From Pithys albifrons albifrons (taxonomy: Eukaryota; Chordata; Aves; Passeriformes; Thamnophilidae): DNA of 64,000 nucleotides. The notes under the pieces were generated by a model. That model saw only the letters and a list, made by a program, of their open reading frames with translations. It ran no database searches and was not told the origin of the DNA. This document shows, piece by piece, positions 54,509 to 64,000 of the stretch. The stretch lies in the NCBI RefSeq assembly GCF_047495875.1, contig NC_092480.1, forward strand, positions 5,038,711-5,102,710, read 5' to 3'. Each line of letters starts with the position of its first letter. Within the stretch, counting starts at the first letter, position 1. The position numbers were made by a program, and so were the translations under genes.

Positions 54509-56040
54509 AAAATCCTCCAGGGTGCACCAACCCACATCCTGGGAGGCCATTTCAGCCTGAGATCACCCAACTCCCAGTGATGGGTCCAGTGCATCCCATC
54601 CTGCTCCCAGTGGGATGGGAGTGGAACAGCCCAGGAAGAAATGAGGTCTCTTGTACAGCTGGGATGGGGAGTTTTCCTCCTCCTGCCCAGGCCAGGGATG
54701 TGCTCATGGCAGGCGGAGCTGCAGCCACTTATCAGAACATTAAAGTCCTCCTAAGCTGCCGAGTTAATTCCTCAAACGCCCTTTCAAAGGCCCAGATAAA
54801 TACAATCTGGGAGCATCTCGGCTCCCTCGGCTCCCATATCTTTAGTCAGGCAGAGAGATAACATTTCCTGCAGATTGAGACAGTTTAAGCAAAGGTTGCT
54901 GGTTAACCTTTGCAGCAATGGCTGTTTCCACTGCTCAGGTTCCCCTCCCCAGCTGAAGAACCTGTGGAGGCCCAGCTGCTGCTCCCAGGAAGCCATGGCA
55001 GATGTTGCCTCCTCATCCCCTTCTCCCCAAGGGTTATGGGGTGTTTTGTCAGAGCTGTGACACTGATGCTTCCAGGATGGGATGGGAAGTGTTGCCATTC
55101 TGTTGTTACATCATTCCCAACCCTGTGTGGACACATCTTTGCACTTCACTCCAACTCAACCTACCAAGTCATCTTTACCTGGTCTTTAGTGGCTTATTCT
55201 CCCAGTCCTTGCCACCAGAAGGCTGTAAACACCCCCCACAACGCTGCTCACACCTCACCATTGCAATGGGAGCTGTGGACCACCCTGACCTTGAGTGAAC
55301 TGAGCTCCAAAAGTGTTCCCCAAGCTCTTCCCAGATGCAGCAGACTCTGCTGAGCATCACAACCTCAGCATGACCTGAGAGAACTTCACCTCAACATCAT
55401 CCAAGCACAGCCCAAATCCAGCTTTCAAGACTCAGTGCTGGGAGGAGTTCAGAGAGAGGGTTTGAGCTGAAGTTGTCATCACAAGGTCCAAGCAGGACAC
55501 AGCCCACCCCAGACTCCTTTGCTTGCCTGGGATGGGCTCCAAGAGCAGCAGGATTGGGTTCCTTTATCCCTCATCCCTCAGCACAGCAGCCCCTGGACAA
55601 ACAGGCAGCACCACACTGAGATGGGGAACATCTCCAAAGCCATGGCTGGCAAGGGAGGGAAGGAGGAATACTGGCAAATGACAGAGCCCTTATCTTAATT
55701 ACAGGCTTATTTGCATTTAAATGAAGGTTATTCTATAATTACCACCAAATGTTTTGTGTTGCAGCTGAAATACCTCTCCATGGGCTGTCAAGCTCCTTCC
55801 CATTTTCATTTTCTCTTGCCATTCTTCTGCTTTCTAATCAGCTGGCACATGCAGGGAGGGCTGCAGACAGCAGTGCCAGCCTTCAGGGAGGGGCTGGGGT
55901 GCCTCCACAGCCCAGAATTGCTCCCTGGCAGAGGGAAGGGATGCAGCTCCCTGCCTTCCTCCACCAGTGCCAGGGAGCTCTGAAGTTTGGTCTAAAGCTG
56001 AAGAGTTTCTTTGAGCACACACACAAAATTAACTCAAACT
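54509..56040. other. Unique sequence, no gene seen
   Basis: The part at 54725-54870 is AT-moderate with TTATCAGAACATTAAAG and GATAAATACAATCTGG and might be constrained. The region 55690-55830 is AT-rich. No exon or repeat is recognised. Confidence 0.45.
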
Positions 56041-56061
56041 TGGTGCAGCCACACCTAATCC

Positions 56062-56378
56062 AGAGGGACCTGGGGGTACTAATTGAGAGGAAGCTCAGAA
56101 TGAGCCAACAGTGTGCCCAGGTGTGCCCAGGTGTGCCCAGGTTTGCCCAGATGGCCAAGAAGGCCAATGGGATCCTGGCCTGGATCAAACATAGCGTGGC
56201 CAGCAGGCCCAGGGCAGTGACCCTTCCCCTGGACTCAGCACTGGTGAGGCCACACCTTGAGTGTTGTGTTCAGTTCTGGGCCCCTCAGCTGAGGAAAGAG
56301 ATTGAGGGGCTGGAGCGGGGCCAGAGAAGAGCAACGAGGCTGGAGAGGGGACTGGATGTGGCACTGAGTGTCCTCTGA
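56062..56378 (+). pseudogene. CR1 ORF2 fragment, late RT region
   Basis: Readable CR1 ORF2 landmarks are RDLGVLIERKLRMSQQC, MAKKANGILAWIKHSVASR, LYSAL-type [19 protein letters not shown] and [15 protein letters not shown], followed by a premature end (DVALSVL). The catalytic part of the reverse transcriptase lies upstream and is missing. It is a fragment without coding ability. Confidence 0.82.
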
Positions 56379-56409
56379 AACACCTCCAGGGATGGAGAAT
56401 CCACCATGT

Positions 56410-56483
56410 CTTGATCCAACCCCACTGTGATTACCAGCCCAGGGCACTGAGTGCCAGAGTGATCACAGTGGGGTTGGATCAAG
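56410..56483. repeat. Decayed hairpin in CR1
   Basis: The left arm (CTTGATCCAACCCCACTGTG at 56410) pairs with GATCACAGTGGGGTTGGATC at 56461-56480. The inner part of the right arm is missing, so the loop is larger than at 1055 or 59341. Confidence 0.85.
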
Positions 56484-56520
56484 GGTTGGGTTTGATAATC
56501 TGAGGTCTCTTCCAACCCAA

Positions 56521-56892
56521 GTGAGAAGAGCAACGAGGCTGGAGAAGGGACTGGAGCACAAGTGCTGTGGGGAGAGGCTGAGGGAGCTGGGGGTGTTCAG
56601 CCTGGAGAAGAGGAGGCTCAGAGGTGACCTCAGCACTGTCTGGAACTCCCTGAAGGGAAGTTGTGGCCAGGTGGGGGTTGGTCTCTTCTCCCAGGCACTC
56701 AGCAATAGGACAAGGGGGCACGATGGGCTCAAGCTCTGCCAGGGGAAATTGAAGTTGGAGAGCAGAAAGAAATTCTTTGCAGAGAGAGTGCTCAGGGATT
56801 GGAATGGGCTGCCCAGAGAGGGGGTGGATTCCCCATCCCTGGAGGTTTTTCAGCTGAGCTTGGCCGTGGCACTGAGTGCCATGATCTGGTAA
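56521..56892 (+). pseudogene. CR1 ORF2 C-terminal remnant
   Basis: This 123-codon frame has the landmarks [36 protein letters not shown] and RKKFFAERVLRDWNGLPRE, and ends at the ORF2 stop. It is the closest match to the frame at 645-1016, read from the other strand. Confidence 0.85.
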
Positions 56893-56975
56893 AGGGACTG
56901 GAGTTGGACCAAGGGTTGGACTTGATGATCTCGGAGGTCTTTTCCAACCCAATCCATTCTATGATTCTGTGACTT

Positions 56976-57887
56976 TGGATCCCTCTGCTGCCCTTTTGTT
57001 GCCCATGTTATTCCTGCTGGCAGGATGGGCAGACAGAGCCCAGGGAGGTGTTGGCACTGCCAGCTCCTACTCCTCCTGCAGAGGAAATAACACTCAATTA
57101 CACCATTCCCAACAATGGCAGTGAACAAACCCACACAAATGGCCAAATTAAGGCAGAAAAGGAGCCTTCTACCATCTCCTAAATTGTTCCACCTTTCATC
57201 CAACCTCTTTAACAATCTCCCTGAACCTTTTCTCTCCCTAGCCAGGAGATCCACATTAACCAACCAGCCCAGAACCAGCAGCTAAACATGCCAGCACCTC
57301 TTAGAGACACAAACCCTCCTGTTTACGAGTGGTAGGAATGAAAATAGACAGTTATTTCTCAGCAGACCCACCTCCCCCTGCTCTTCCCACTGCTCAGTCC
57401 CTGCTCCTGCAGGCTCTGCATCCATCCCCTGCCAAACTCTAAGTCTCTGCCTCCATCTCATGGACAGACTGCATCTCTTCAGCTCTGCAAAGCCAATTTA
57501 TTTTTTTTTAAACCTGATAAAACCCACCCAGCTCTCCCCCAATTTCACGTAGCCCCGGGCGGACTTTCAGCGTGGAAATTTTTAGCCTGAACAATTATTG
57601 CTTGGCAGAGAGTTCAGTTGCTGCAAACAGGATCTTCTAATGGGCAGTGCTGGCTATGAACAACTCGAGTTGGCTTCATTTAAAGCAAGTTCCACACCTC
57701 GGGATGAATCCCCACCCACCCCCCTTCCCCACAGCCCATTTCACAGCTATTTATGTTTAATAAGAGGCAGCAGCAGCAGAGTGGGAGATTGGCAGAACAG
57801 CCAGCACGGGGCTTGGTGCTGATGAACACACCAAACCCATCACCTCCTTCCTCCATCAGCACAGACTGAAGGGCAGAACCCTCCAGA
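56976..57887. other. Unique sequence, no gene seen
   Basis: No repeat is recognised. AT-rich sequence at 57495-57600. Frames are short and unlike known proteins. Confidence 0.45.
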
Positions 57888-57972
57888 GTCACAGAATCAC
57901 AGACTATTCTGAGTTGGAAGGGACCCACAAGGATCATCGAGTCCAACTCTTCAGTCAATGGCCCACACAGAG
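57888..57972 (-). mobile_element. SINE/CR1 tail fragment
   Basis: CACAGAATCACAGACTATTC, GGGACCCACAAGGATCATCG and GTCAATGGCCCACACAG match the 3' half of the tRNA-derived SINE copies at 3456 and 3906. The tRNA-like head is absent, so this is a truncated SINE or the related CR1 tail. Confidence 0.7.
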
Positions 57973-58062
57973 CCCTCCCAGGAGAACCAGCTCTGACTTT
58001 CCCAGCAATCCCACCAAGGGATGCAACAGGGAGGTGCCTCTCTGCGATTTCCAAGGGCAAAT

Positions 58063-58670
58063 TCATAGAATCATAGAATGGATTGGGTTGGAAAAGACCT
58101 TTCAGATCATCAAGTCCAACCCTTGGTCCAACTCCAGTCCCTTTACCAGATCATGGCACTCAGTGCCACGGCCAAGCTCAGCTGAAAAACCTCCAGGGAT
58201 GGGGAATCCACCCCCTCTCTGGGCAGCCCATTCCAATCCCTGAGCACTCTCTCTGCAAAGAAGTTTTTTCTGCTCTCCAACTTCAATTTCCCCTGGCAGA
58301 GCTTGAGCCCATCGTGCCCCCTTGTCCTATTGCTGAGTGCCTGGGAGAAGAGACCAACCCCCACCTGGCCACAACTTCCCTTCAGGGAGTTCCAGACAGT
58401 GCTGAGGTCACCTCTGAGCCTCCTCTTCTCCAGGCTGAACACCCCCAGCTCCCTCAGCCTCTCCCCACAGCACTTGTGCTCCAGTCCCTTCTCCAGCCTC
58501 GTTGCTCTTCTCAGTTGGGTTGGAAGAGACCTCAGATTATCAAACCCAACCCTTGATCCAACCCCACTGTGATCACTCCATGCCCTGGGCTGGTGATCAC
58601 AGTGGGGTTGGACCAAGTGTTGGACTTGATGATCTCGGACGGCTTTTCCAACCCAATCCATTCTATGATT
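58063..58670. mobile_element. CR1: Inverted CR1 pair joined by a hairpin
   Basis: A minus-strand CR1 3' end (58063-58514, including the ORF2 frame [16 protein letters not shown] at 58143 upward) passes through a tail-like segment and the hairpin at 58551. It continues as a plus-strand CR1 tail (GATGATCTCGGACGGC, CCCAATCCATTCTATGATTC) to 58670. The two tails therefore point outward from a shared hairpin. Confidence 0.85.
58551..58617. repeat. Hairpin in CR1 pair
   Basis: Arms CCTTGATCCAACCCCACTGT (58551) and CAGTGGGGTTGGACCAAG (58600-58617) pair around a short loop, with GATCAC/GTGATC at the centre and one mismatch (GGACC against GGATC). Confidence 0.88.
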
Positions 58671-58702
58671 CTATGGATGTGGCACTGAGTGAGAATCCAC
58701 CA

Positions 58703-59310
58703 TGTCTTTATCCAACCCCACTGTGATCACCAGCCCAGGGCACGGAGTGATCACAGTAGGGTTGGATTGGTGATCTCAGAGGTCTCTTCCAACCCAGCTG
58801 ATTCTGTGATCCCTTCAGCACAGCTTTCTGTCCTGTTTTCCCTGGCTGTTGGACACACAGGCCACTGAAGCACCTTCAGAGGGCACTACCTGGGCTCCTC
58901 TGCAGTGCTGAGGTGCAAATGAGGGTGTGGATGTCTCCAGAACTCTGCATGTGACAGGCCTTGCTTGGCCACCCCCTGAGTGAAGGGAAGTTGTGGCCAG
59001 GTGGGGGTTGGTCTCTTCTCCCAGGCACTCAGCAATAGGACAAGGGGGCACGATGGGCTCAAGCTCTGCCAGGGGAAATTGAAGTTGGAGAGCAGAAAGA
59101 AATTCTTTGCAGAGAGAGTGCTCAGGGATTGGAATGGGCTGCCCAGAGAGGGGGTGGATTCCCCGTCCCTGGAGGTTTTTCAGCTGAGCTTGGCCGTGGC
59201 ACTGAGTGCCATGATCTGGTAAAGGGACTGGAGTTGGACCAAGGGTTGGACTTGATGATCTCAGAAGGGCTTTTCCAACCCAATCAGTTCTATGATTCTG
59301 TCATTCTATG
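58703..59310 (+). mobile_element. CR1: Chimeric CR1: hairpin, tail, module, 3' end
   Basis: In order: a hairpin (58710-58766), a CR1 tail (GAGGTCTCTTCCAACCCAGC), the shared module (58846-58984), then a CR1 3' end starting GAAGGGAAGTTGTGGCCAGG and running to a tail near 59310. This is the same architecture as 51762-52356 on the other strand. Confidence 0.85.
58846..58984 (+). repeat. Module shared with 52079-52214
   Basis: GGCTGTTGGACACACAGGCC to TGGCCACCCCCTGAGTGAA is the inverse of the 52079-52214 module. It contains no CR1 text. Its junctions with CR1 at both ends match those at 52 kb. Confidence 0.9.
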
Positions 59311-59490
59311 GATGTGGCACTGAGGGAGAATCCACCATGTCTTGATCCAACCCCACTGTGATCGCCAGCCCAGGGCACTCTGTGCCCTGGCACTCTGTGC
59401 CCTGGGCTGGCGATCACAGTGGGGTTGGATCAAGGGTTGGACTTGATGATCTCAAAGGGCTCTTCCAACCCAATCCATTCTATGATTCTC
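59311..59490. repeat. Hairpin with perfect 38-bp arms plus CR1 tail
   Basis: Arms 59341-59378 and 59397-59434 are exact reverse complements with an 18-base loop. The right arm continues into a plus-strand CR1 tail (GGTTGGACTTGATGATC to CCATTCTATGATTCTC). The arm centre is GATCGCC paired with GGCGATC. Confidence 0.95.
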
Positions 59491-60051
59491 TGATTCTTCC
59501 AAGCTTCTAATCTAGTTAAAAATCTCTGGAAAGGAATAAAAAGGTTGTTAAAAAAAAAGGAAGAAATCTCACATCTCTCTTCCTTGTGCATCTCCCTCCC
59601 CTCTGCCTTCAAGTGCTCCTTGGAGTGTCTCTGTGGAATGATGTTTATATGCAGTGAGTGCTGTTGTTAGTTAATAACCTCGGGAGCGCCGAACCTCCCT
59701 AATGAAAGAGAGACACAACACGAGCTGTCATCTCAAACAAACACGCAATCAGGGTCCCAGCAACTCGGAAAAGATGATCTTCCCCAATTTCACGGGCTTC
59801 TTGCAGGAAATAGGCTGCTTTTCCTGGAGATTCTGCAGAGGTTGGGAGTGGTGGGGACACAGCAGAGCCCTGGAATTGGCTGGGCTGGGAGGGAGGGATT
59901 GTTTCTCCTCCAGAGAGGACAAAGAGGAGCAGTGGGAACATCTTCATTGCTCCTTGTGGAGAGGTGGAATTTGGGAGCTCAGGGTTTGATGGCAAAGGCT
60001 TTGAGCTCCTGATCAGACACAGCACATTTGTGCTGCCCCACAACCACCCTG
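59491..60051. other. Unique sequence, no gene seen
   Basis: A8-type run near 59551. No repeat or exon is recognised before the minisatellite. Confidence 0.45.
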
Positions 60052-60490
60052 CCCCTTGGAAAAGGGGGAACAGAGCTCCTGGAACTGCTGGAGATGGAAA
60101 AGGGGGGAACAGAGTTCCTGGAACTGCTGGAGATGGAAAAGGAGGGAACAGAGTTCCTGGAGCTGCTGGAGATGGAAAAGGGGGAACAGAGTTCCTGGCA
60201 GGCTCTTGGAGCTTCTGGAGATGGAAAAGGGGGCAACAGAGCTCCTGGAACTGCTGGAGATGGAAAAGGGGGAACAGAGTTCCTGGCAGGCTCTTGGAGC
60301 TGCTGGAGATGGAAAAGGGGGGAACAGAGTTCCTGTCAGGCTTCTGGAGCTGCTGGAGATGGAAAAGGGGGAACAGAGTTCCTGGAGCTGCTGGAGATGG
60401 AAAAGGGGGAACAGAGTTCCTGGCAGGCTCTTGGAGCTGCTGGAGATGGAAAAGGGGGAACAGAGTTCCTGGAGCTGCTGGAGATGCTCC
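60052..60490. repeat. ~38/57-bp minisatellite, about 10 copies
   Basis: Units of GGAGATGGAAAAGGGGG + AACAGAGTTCCTGGAACTGCT alternate with longer units that carry GGCAGGCTCTTGGAGCT. The two unit lengths are mixed in irregular order. Glutamate/leucine-rich and proline-rich frames of up to 273 codons across it are artefacts. Confidence 0.94.
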
Positions 60491-60571
60491 TGCAGTGCTC
60501 AGGATGCTGTGGCTGCACATTGTGCTTCTTCCTCCTCCCTTTCCTCACAACCCACATGTCAAAGAATCTTG

Positions 60572-60690
60572 GGGTGGGTTGGGTTGGAATGGATCTTAAA
60601 GCCCATCTCATTCCACCTGCCATGGGCAGGGACACCTTCCACTAGACCAGGTTTCTCCAAGCCCCATCCAACCTGCTCTGTCTCCACAGC
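60572..60690 (-). mobile_element. CR1: Short CR1 3' fragment
   Basis: GGGTTGGGTTGGAATGGATC, CCATGGGCAGGGACACCTTC and GGTTTCTCCAAGCCCCATCC mark the tail end of a CR1. Confidence 0.85.
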
Positions 60691-62790
60691 TTTAAAAAAC
60701 CCACATTTTCCAGCCTGAGATGATTTCCATTTCCAGGTTTGAGGAGAGGTAGAAGCTTTAAGGCTACAGAGCAAAGCTGATTTTGAGCAGCTGGTCATCT
60801 CCACATTTCCAAGACCTCAATAATCTGAAGCATCAGCTCTCCTGGAGAGCCACATTGATGAGGACAATGGTCCTTTCCATGCAGACCATGTTTCTCCTCC
60901 AGGTTCACACACCTACTGATGAGGGTCTGGCAAACCACTGGGACTTGGAGACCTTGGGAGAGCATGAGTTGCCTCCACAGCCACAAACCACCTTGCTCAG
61001 ACCTCACGGAGGCCGGGGGAGACCTGCCTGGTTCTACCCAAACCCACCTTTTACAGCCCTTCTCATGGCAGCCAAATCCAGGATGGATTCTCCTCATGGC
61101 TTTATGGACTGACAGTGCCTTTTGGATCTCCTTGGATGAGCTGCCACCTCTTTCTTATTCCAGTCAGAATTGGTGTCCTCCTGGCAGCCTGTGGTCCTGC
61201 CCAGCTCCCAGGGACTCCCACCTGACTGGAGAGCAGGCAGGGACAGAGCTGACAGTTCCCAAGAGCTTTTCCTTGGCTCTTTCTCCCCATAAACACCAAG
61301 AGGGATCCCTCTGAAAGCAAGATTGGAAGGTGAAACCTCCTCTTCCTCCTGGTGTCATCCCCACCAAGTGCTACCACCGTCCCCAAGGTGAGTGGAGGAC
61401 GAGGACCACACCTCAACTTGGAAGGGAATACATTGGAATTTCTCCAGTGGAGCTTAGGGAGAAAAATGTGGAGAAAAGGGGTTGAGTTTCCCCTTGAGAA
61501 ACATTTATTTTGGCCACAATTCTAAGCAAAAGATCCTTAGAAAAAGTCACGTTGCACTTATTGGTCAGCTCTGGCCAGGATGGGATAGACCAGGGTGAGC
61601 ACAGCCCAAACCCACAGCAATGTCTGGGGAAAGGGAGAGAGGTGAGGGAGGCAAATCCCAGCAAAAACCTCTCCCTGAAGGTAAAAAGGACTAATTTCCC
61701 CCCAGAAGAGACAACCACACCCTGAGAGGACCTTGTGGAAGAGACCTGAAGCTCCAATCAAGCATAAAATCTCTGGTGACATTTAAGACAAACCAACAAG
61801 TGCTGAGGGCAGGAGGTCCATCCCTGGCTGAATGTCAGAGCTCAGGCTGCACGAGCAGCAGCTGCTTTATCTCCTCAAACAGGTGGTTGGGCTGGGAAAT
61901 AAAGCACCAGGGGCCAGATCCTTCTCCTGCACCTCCATCCCTCCCTTGGCAGCTGCGGAATGACCCTGGAATGGCACCACCCAGCCAGGATGGGGCTGTC
62001 TGGAGCATCTCTTAAACCTGAATATCTCTGAGCATCAACAAGTGATGCTCCCAACCCCCTCAGCTCCAAACATCTCCACAGGTCAGGCACAGCAGTAAAA
62101 AATTATTGATTTAAATTGGCTGTGCCCTTTTGGAATCCGTTGTCGCTCTGAGTGATGTACAGATATGAGCAAAAGGACATTTGGAGCATTTTAATGCACT
62201 TTTTACTCCATTATCTCTCCCCAGGATCTTCACTGCTTCATGGGAATTACTCACATAGCAAGGAGAAGAACCCAATGTAATTAACGACCTGGCAACTCTA
62301 TAATGATCCTTTCTACATAAAAAGGTCTCCCCTCTGCTATGAATAGACTTGAAGTAATTTATTGTGAGCCATATAAAGAAGAGACTGCTTTGACCTTGGG
62401 GGATTTTAAGTTGTGGTGTTTTTTTTTCCAACAACCATAATCACAAAGATTTTAAGCGATGGCCATTAAAGAAGAATTTCTAAATGCAATGTGAAAAGTG
62501 AAGAATCATCAGGAAGAGCCTTCCAAGAGAATATTAACAAGAATCCTGAGCATCACTGAGGGCTGAGATTTAAAGACTAAACAATAGAACCTTTCTGTTT
62601 CTTATGGGTGTTGCTTTAAACCTCAGTGCACCAAAACACAGATCTGGTTTTACTCCCATGAGGAGCTCCCAGGAAATTATGAAAACACAGGAAAGCCAAA
62701 GAGCAGCAGCTTCACTGCACCCTCCAGGCTGCCCCATGAAGCTGATGATCTGCCTTTTATGAACTCAGCAAGGATAAGTCACTGTTTTTA
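60691..62790. other. Unique sequence, no gene seen
   Basis: Two kilobases without a recognised repeat. AT-rich sequence at 62095-62500. Open frames at 60783-61757 were considered and not matched to any family. No exon is supported. Confidence 0.45.
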
Positions 62791-63296
62791 TAGAATCACA
62801 GAATATCCTGAGCTGGAAGGGACCCACAAGGATCAGAGTCCAAGTGCTGGCACTGACACCCCAGCAATCCCACCCTGTGCCCCAGAGCATCATCCAAACC
62901 CTCCTGGAGCTCTGGCAGCCTTGGGGCTGTGCCCACTGCCCTGGGGAGCCTGGTCAGTGCCCACCACCCTCTGGGGGAAGAGCCTTTGCCTGAGATCCAA
63001 CCTGACCCTGCCCTGGCACAGCTCCAGCCATTCCCTGGGTGCTGTCCCTGCCCTGGCACAGCTCCAGCCCTTCCCTGGGTGCTGTCCCTGTCCTGGCACA
63101 GCTCCAGCCATTCCCTGGGTGCTGTCCCTGCCCTGGCACAGCTCCAGCTGTTCCCTGGGTGCTGTCCCTGCCCTGGCACAGCTCCAGCTGTTCCTGGGTG
63201 CTGTCCCTGCCCTGGCACAGCTCCAGCCATTCCCTGGGTGCTGTCCCTGGTTCCCACAGAGCAGAGGTTGGTGCTGCACCTCATGAGGAAGCTGCA
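62791..63296 (-). mobile_element. CR1: CR1 LINE with internal 40-bp tandem array (second locus)
   Basis: The minus-strand CR1 starts at the tail TAGAATCACAGAATATCCTG, runs through CACCCTGTGCCCCAGAGCAT and CCACCACCCTCTGGGGGAAG, and enters six 40-bp units (63011-63249). It resumes with CCCACAGAGCAGAGG and CCTCATGAGGAAG. The ORF2-derived text just before the polypyrimidine tract corresponds to that at 21600-21680 on the other strand. Confidence 0.88.
63011..63249. repeat. 40-bp array inside CR1 ORF2, about 6 copies
   Basis: GCTCCAGC starts lie at 63021, 63061, 63101, 63141, 63181 and 63220 (the last step is 39). The unit is the reverse complement of that at 21681-22029. Variants at the unit centre are CCATTCCC, CCCTTCCC and CTGTTCC. 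Confidence 0.95.
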
Positions 63297-63853
63297 GCCT
63301 CTTCTTCTCTTCTCCTCTTCTTCTCTTCTTCTCCTCCTCTTCTCTTCTCCTCCTCTTCTCTTCTCTCTCTTCTTCTCTTCTCTTCTCTTCTCTTCTCTTC
63401 TCTTCTCTTCTCTTCTCTTCTCTTCTCTTCTCTTCTCTTTCTCTTTCTCTTCTCTTCTCTTCTCTTCTCTTCTCTTCTCTTCTCTTCTCTTCTCCTCTCC
63501 TCTCCTCTCCTCTCCTCTCCTCTCCTCCCTTCCTTCCCTTCCCTTCCCTCTCCCTTCCCTTCCCTTCCCTCTCCTTCCCTTCCCTTCCCTTCCCTTCCTT
63601 CCCTTCCCTTCCCTTCCCTTCCCTTCCCTTCCCTTCCTCCTTCCCTTCCCTTCTCCTTCCCTTCCCTTCCCTTCCCTTCCCTTCCCTTCCCTTCCCTTCC
63701 CTTCCCTTCCCTTCCCTTCCCCTTCCCTCCCTTCCCTTCCCTTCCCTTCCCTTCCCTTCCCTTCCCTTCCCTTCCCTTCCTTCCTTCCCTTCCCTTCCCT
63801 TCCCTTCCCTTCCCTTCCCTTCCCTTCCCTTCCCTTCCCTTCCCTTCCCTTCC
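63297..63853. repeat. Polypyrimidine tract of TTCTC and CCTTC units
   Basis: About 557 bases are all pyrimidine on the plus strand. TTCTC units dominate to about 63490, then TCTCC, then CCTTC to the end. It begins within CR1 sequence where CR1 normally has a C/T-rich stretch (GAGGTCTCCCCTCAGTCTCC in reverse at 21590). It could have grown from it. Confidence 0.97.
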
Positions 63854-64000
63854 CGGGGTTGGTGGGTGAGGAGGTGGGGAAATGCTTTTTTCCCCATCTT
63901 TTCTGGGGGTAAAAAGCTCATTTTTGAGGCTTTTCCCCTCCTTGCCACACCTTGGGGAGCTGAAGGTTATTAGTGGGAGGATGGAGCAGAAGCCTCATCA
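63854..64000. other. Unique sequence at window end
   Basis: A G-rich start and T-runs are present. No repeat or gene is recognised in this short remnant. Confidence 0.4.

Larger units (their letters stand above)
56041..56975 (+). mobile_element. CR1: Composite CR1 LINE, longest recent copy
   Basis: A plus-strand CR1 begins in ORF2 (AGGGACCTGGGGGTACTAAT) and runs to RRATRLE near 56340. It then jumps to a short tail-like text and a partly decayed hairpin (56410-56483), and after AGAAGAGCAACGAGGCTGG resumes with the remaining ORF2 C-terminus, 3' UTR and tail (56975). The organisation mirrors 572-1370. A 10-base unit (GTGTGCCCAG) is repeated about four times at 56109-56150 inside ORF2. Confidence 0.88.

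Noticed and set aside
59699..60718. 273-codon minus-strand and 220-codon plus-strand frames
   Set aside because: They mostly translate the ~38/57-bp minisatellite, and both strands are open.

Overview
This window is vertebrate, almost certainly bird, and most likely songbird (passerine) genomic DNA. No protein-coding host gene, exon chain, rRNA, functional tRNA or bacterial feature can be supported. The assignment rests on three signals. About 35 fragments of the avian CR1 LINE are present, recognised by the 3' tail (AGAATGG..TTGGGTTGGAA on the minus strand, ending in ATTCTATG-type octamers) and by the C-terminus of its ORF2. There are copies of a tRNA-Ile-derived SINE with a CR1-like 3' tail, a type known from passerines. 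Three copies of a ~717 bp TG..CA-bounded element look like solo LTRs of an endogenous retrovirus. The long open reading frames in the window are artefacts of tandem repeats or of CR1/LTR sequence.

Layout. 0-4 kb: a composite CR1 (0.57-1.37 kb), unique DNA, then a 445-bp tandem duplication whose breakpoint lies in a SINE. 4-11 kb: CR1 fragments in both orientations, one carrying a ~500 bp CATCC expansion (7.76-8.27 kb), and an older CR1 ORF2 piece (9.7-10.5 kb). 11-21 kb: a 69-bp minisatellite, a TGTGTGCACA-rich array, a diverged repeat pair (14.3 and 16.6 kb), a possible LTR (15.8 kb) and a 2-kb array of ~60 copies of a 33-bp unit. 21-32 kb: a CR1 with an internal 40-bp array, LTR copy 1, a 24-bp array with AATAAA in most units, purine arrays, a 59-bp array and a TCC tract. 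32-40 kb: LTR copy 2, CR1s, a 17-bp array, a ~115-bp-arm inverted repeat with a one-sided 64-bp expansion, a full SINE and a CpG-rich block. 40-50 kb: long unique DNA, LTR copy 3, a 170-bp duplication, and 22-, 28- and 84-bp arrays. 50-64 kb: a cluster of mosaic CR1s with hairpins (51.8-52.5, 56.0-57.0, 58.1-59.5 kb), 75-bp and ~38-bp arrays, a second CR1 with the 40-bp array, and a 560-bp polypyrimidine tract.

The most interesting structure is the hairpin found repeatedly inside composite CR1s. Its arms differ between loci, but the differences are compensated within each hairpin. Also notable are tandem arrays apparently born inside CR1 copies, two CR1 insertions carrying the same 40-bp internal array, and the very high minisatellite density (about 17 arrays plus long micro-satellites in 64 kb). 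Such density suits a GC-rich microchromosome or a subtelomeric region, but the window alone cannot prove that. Identities are from reading only; boundaries of diverged repeats are good to roughly 10-30 bases.
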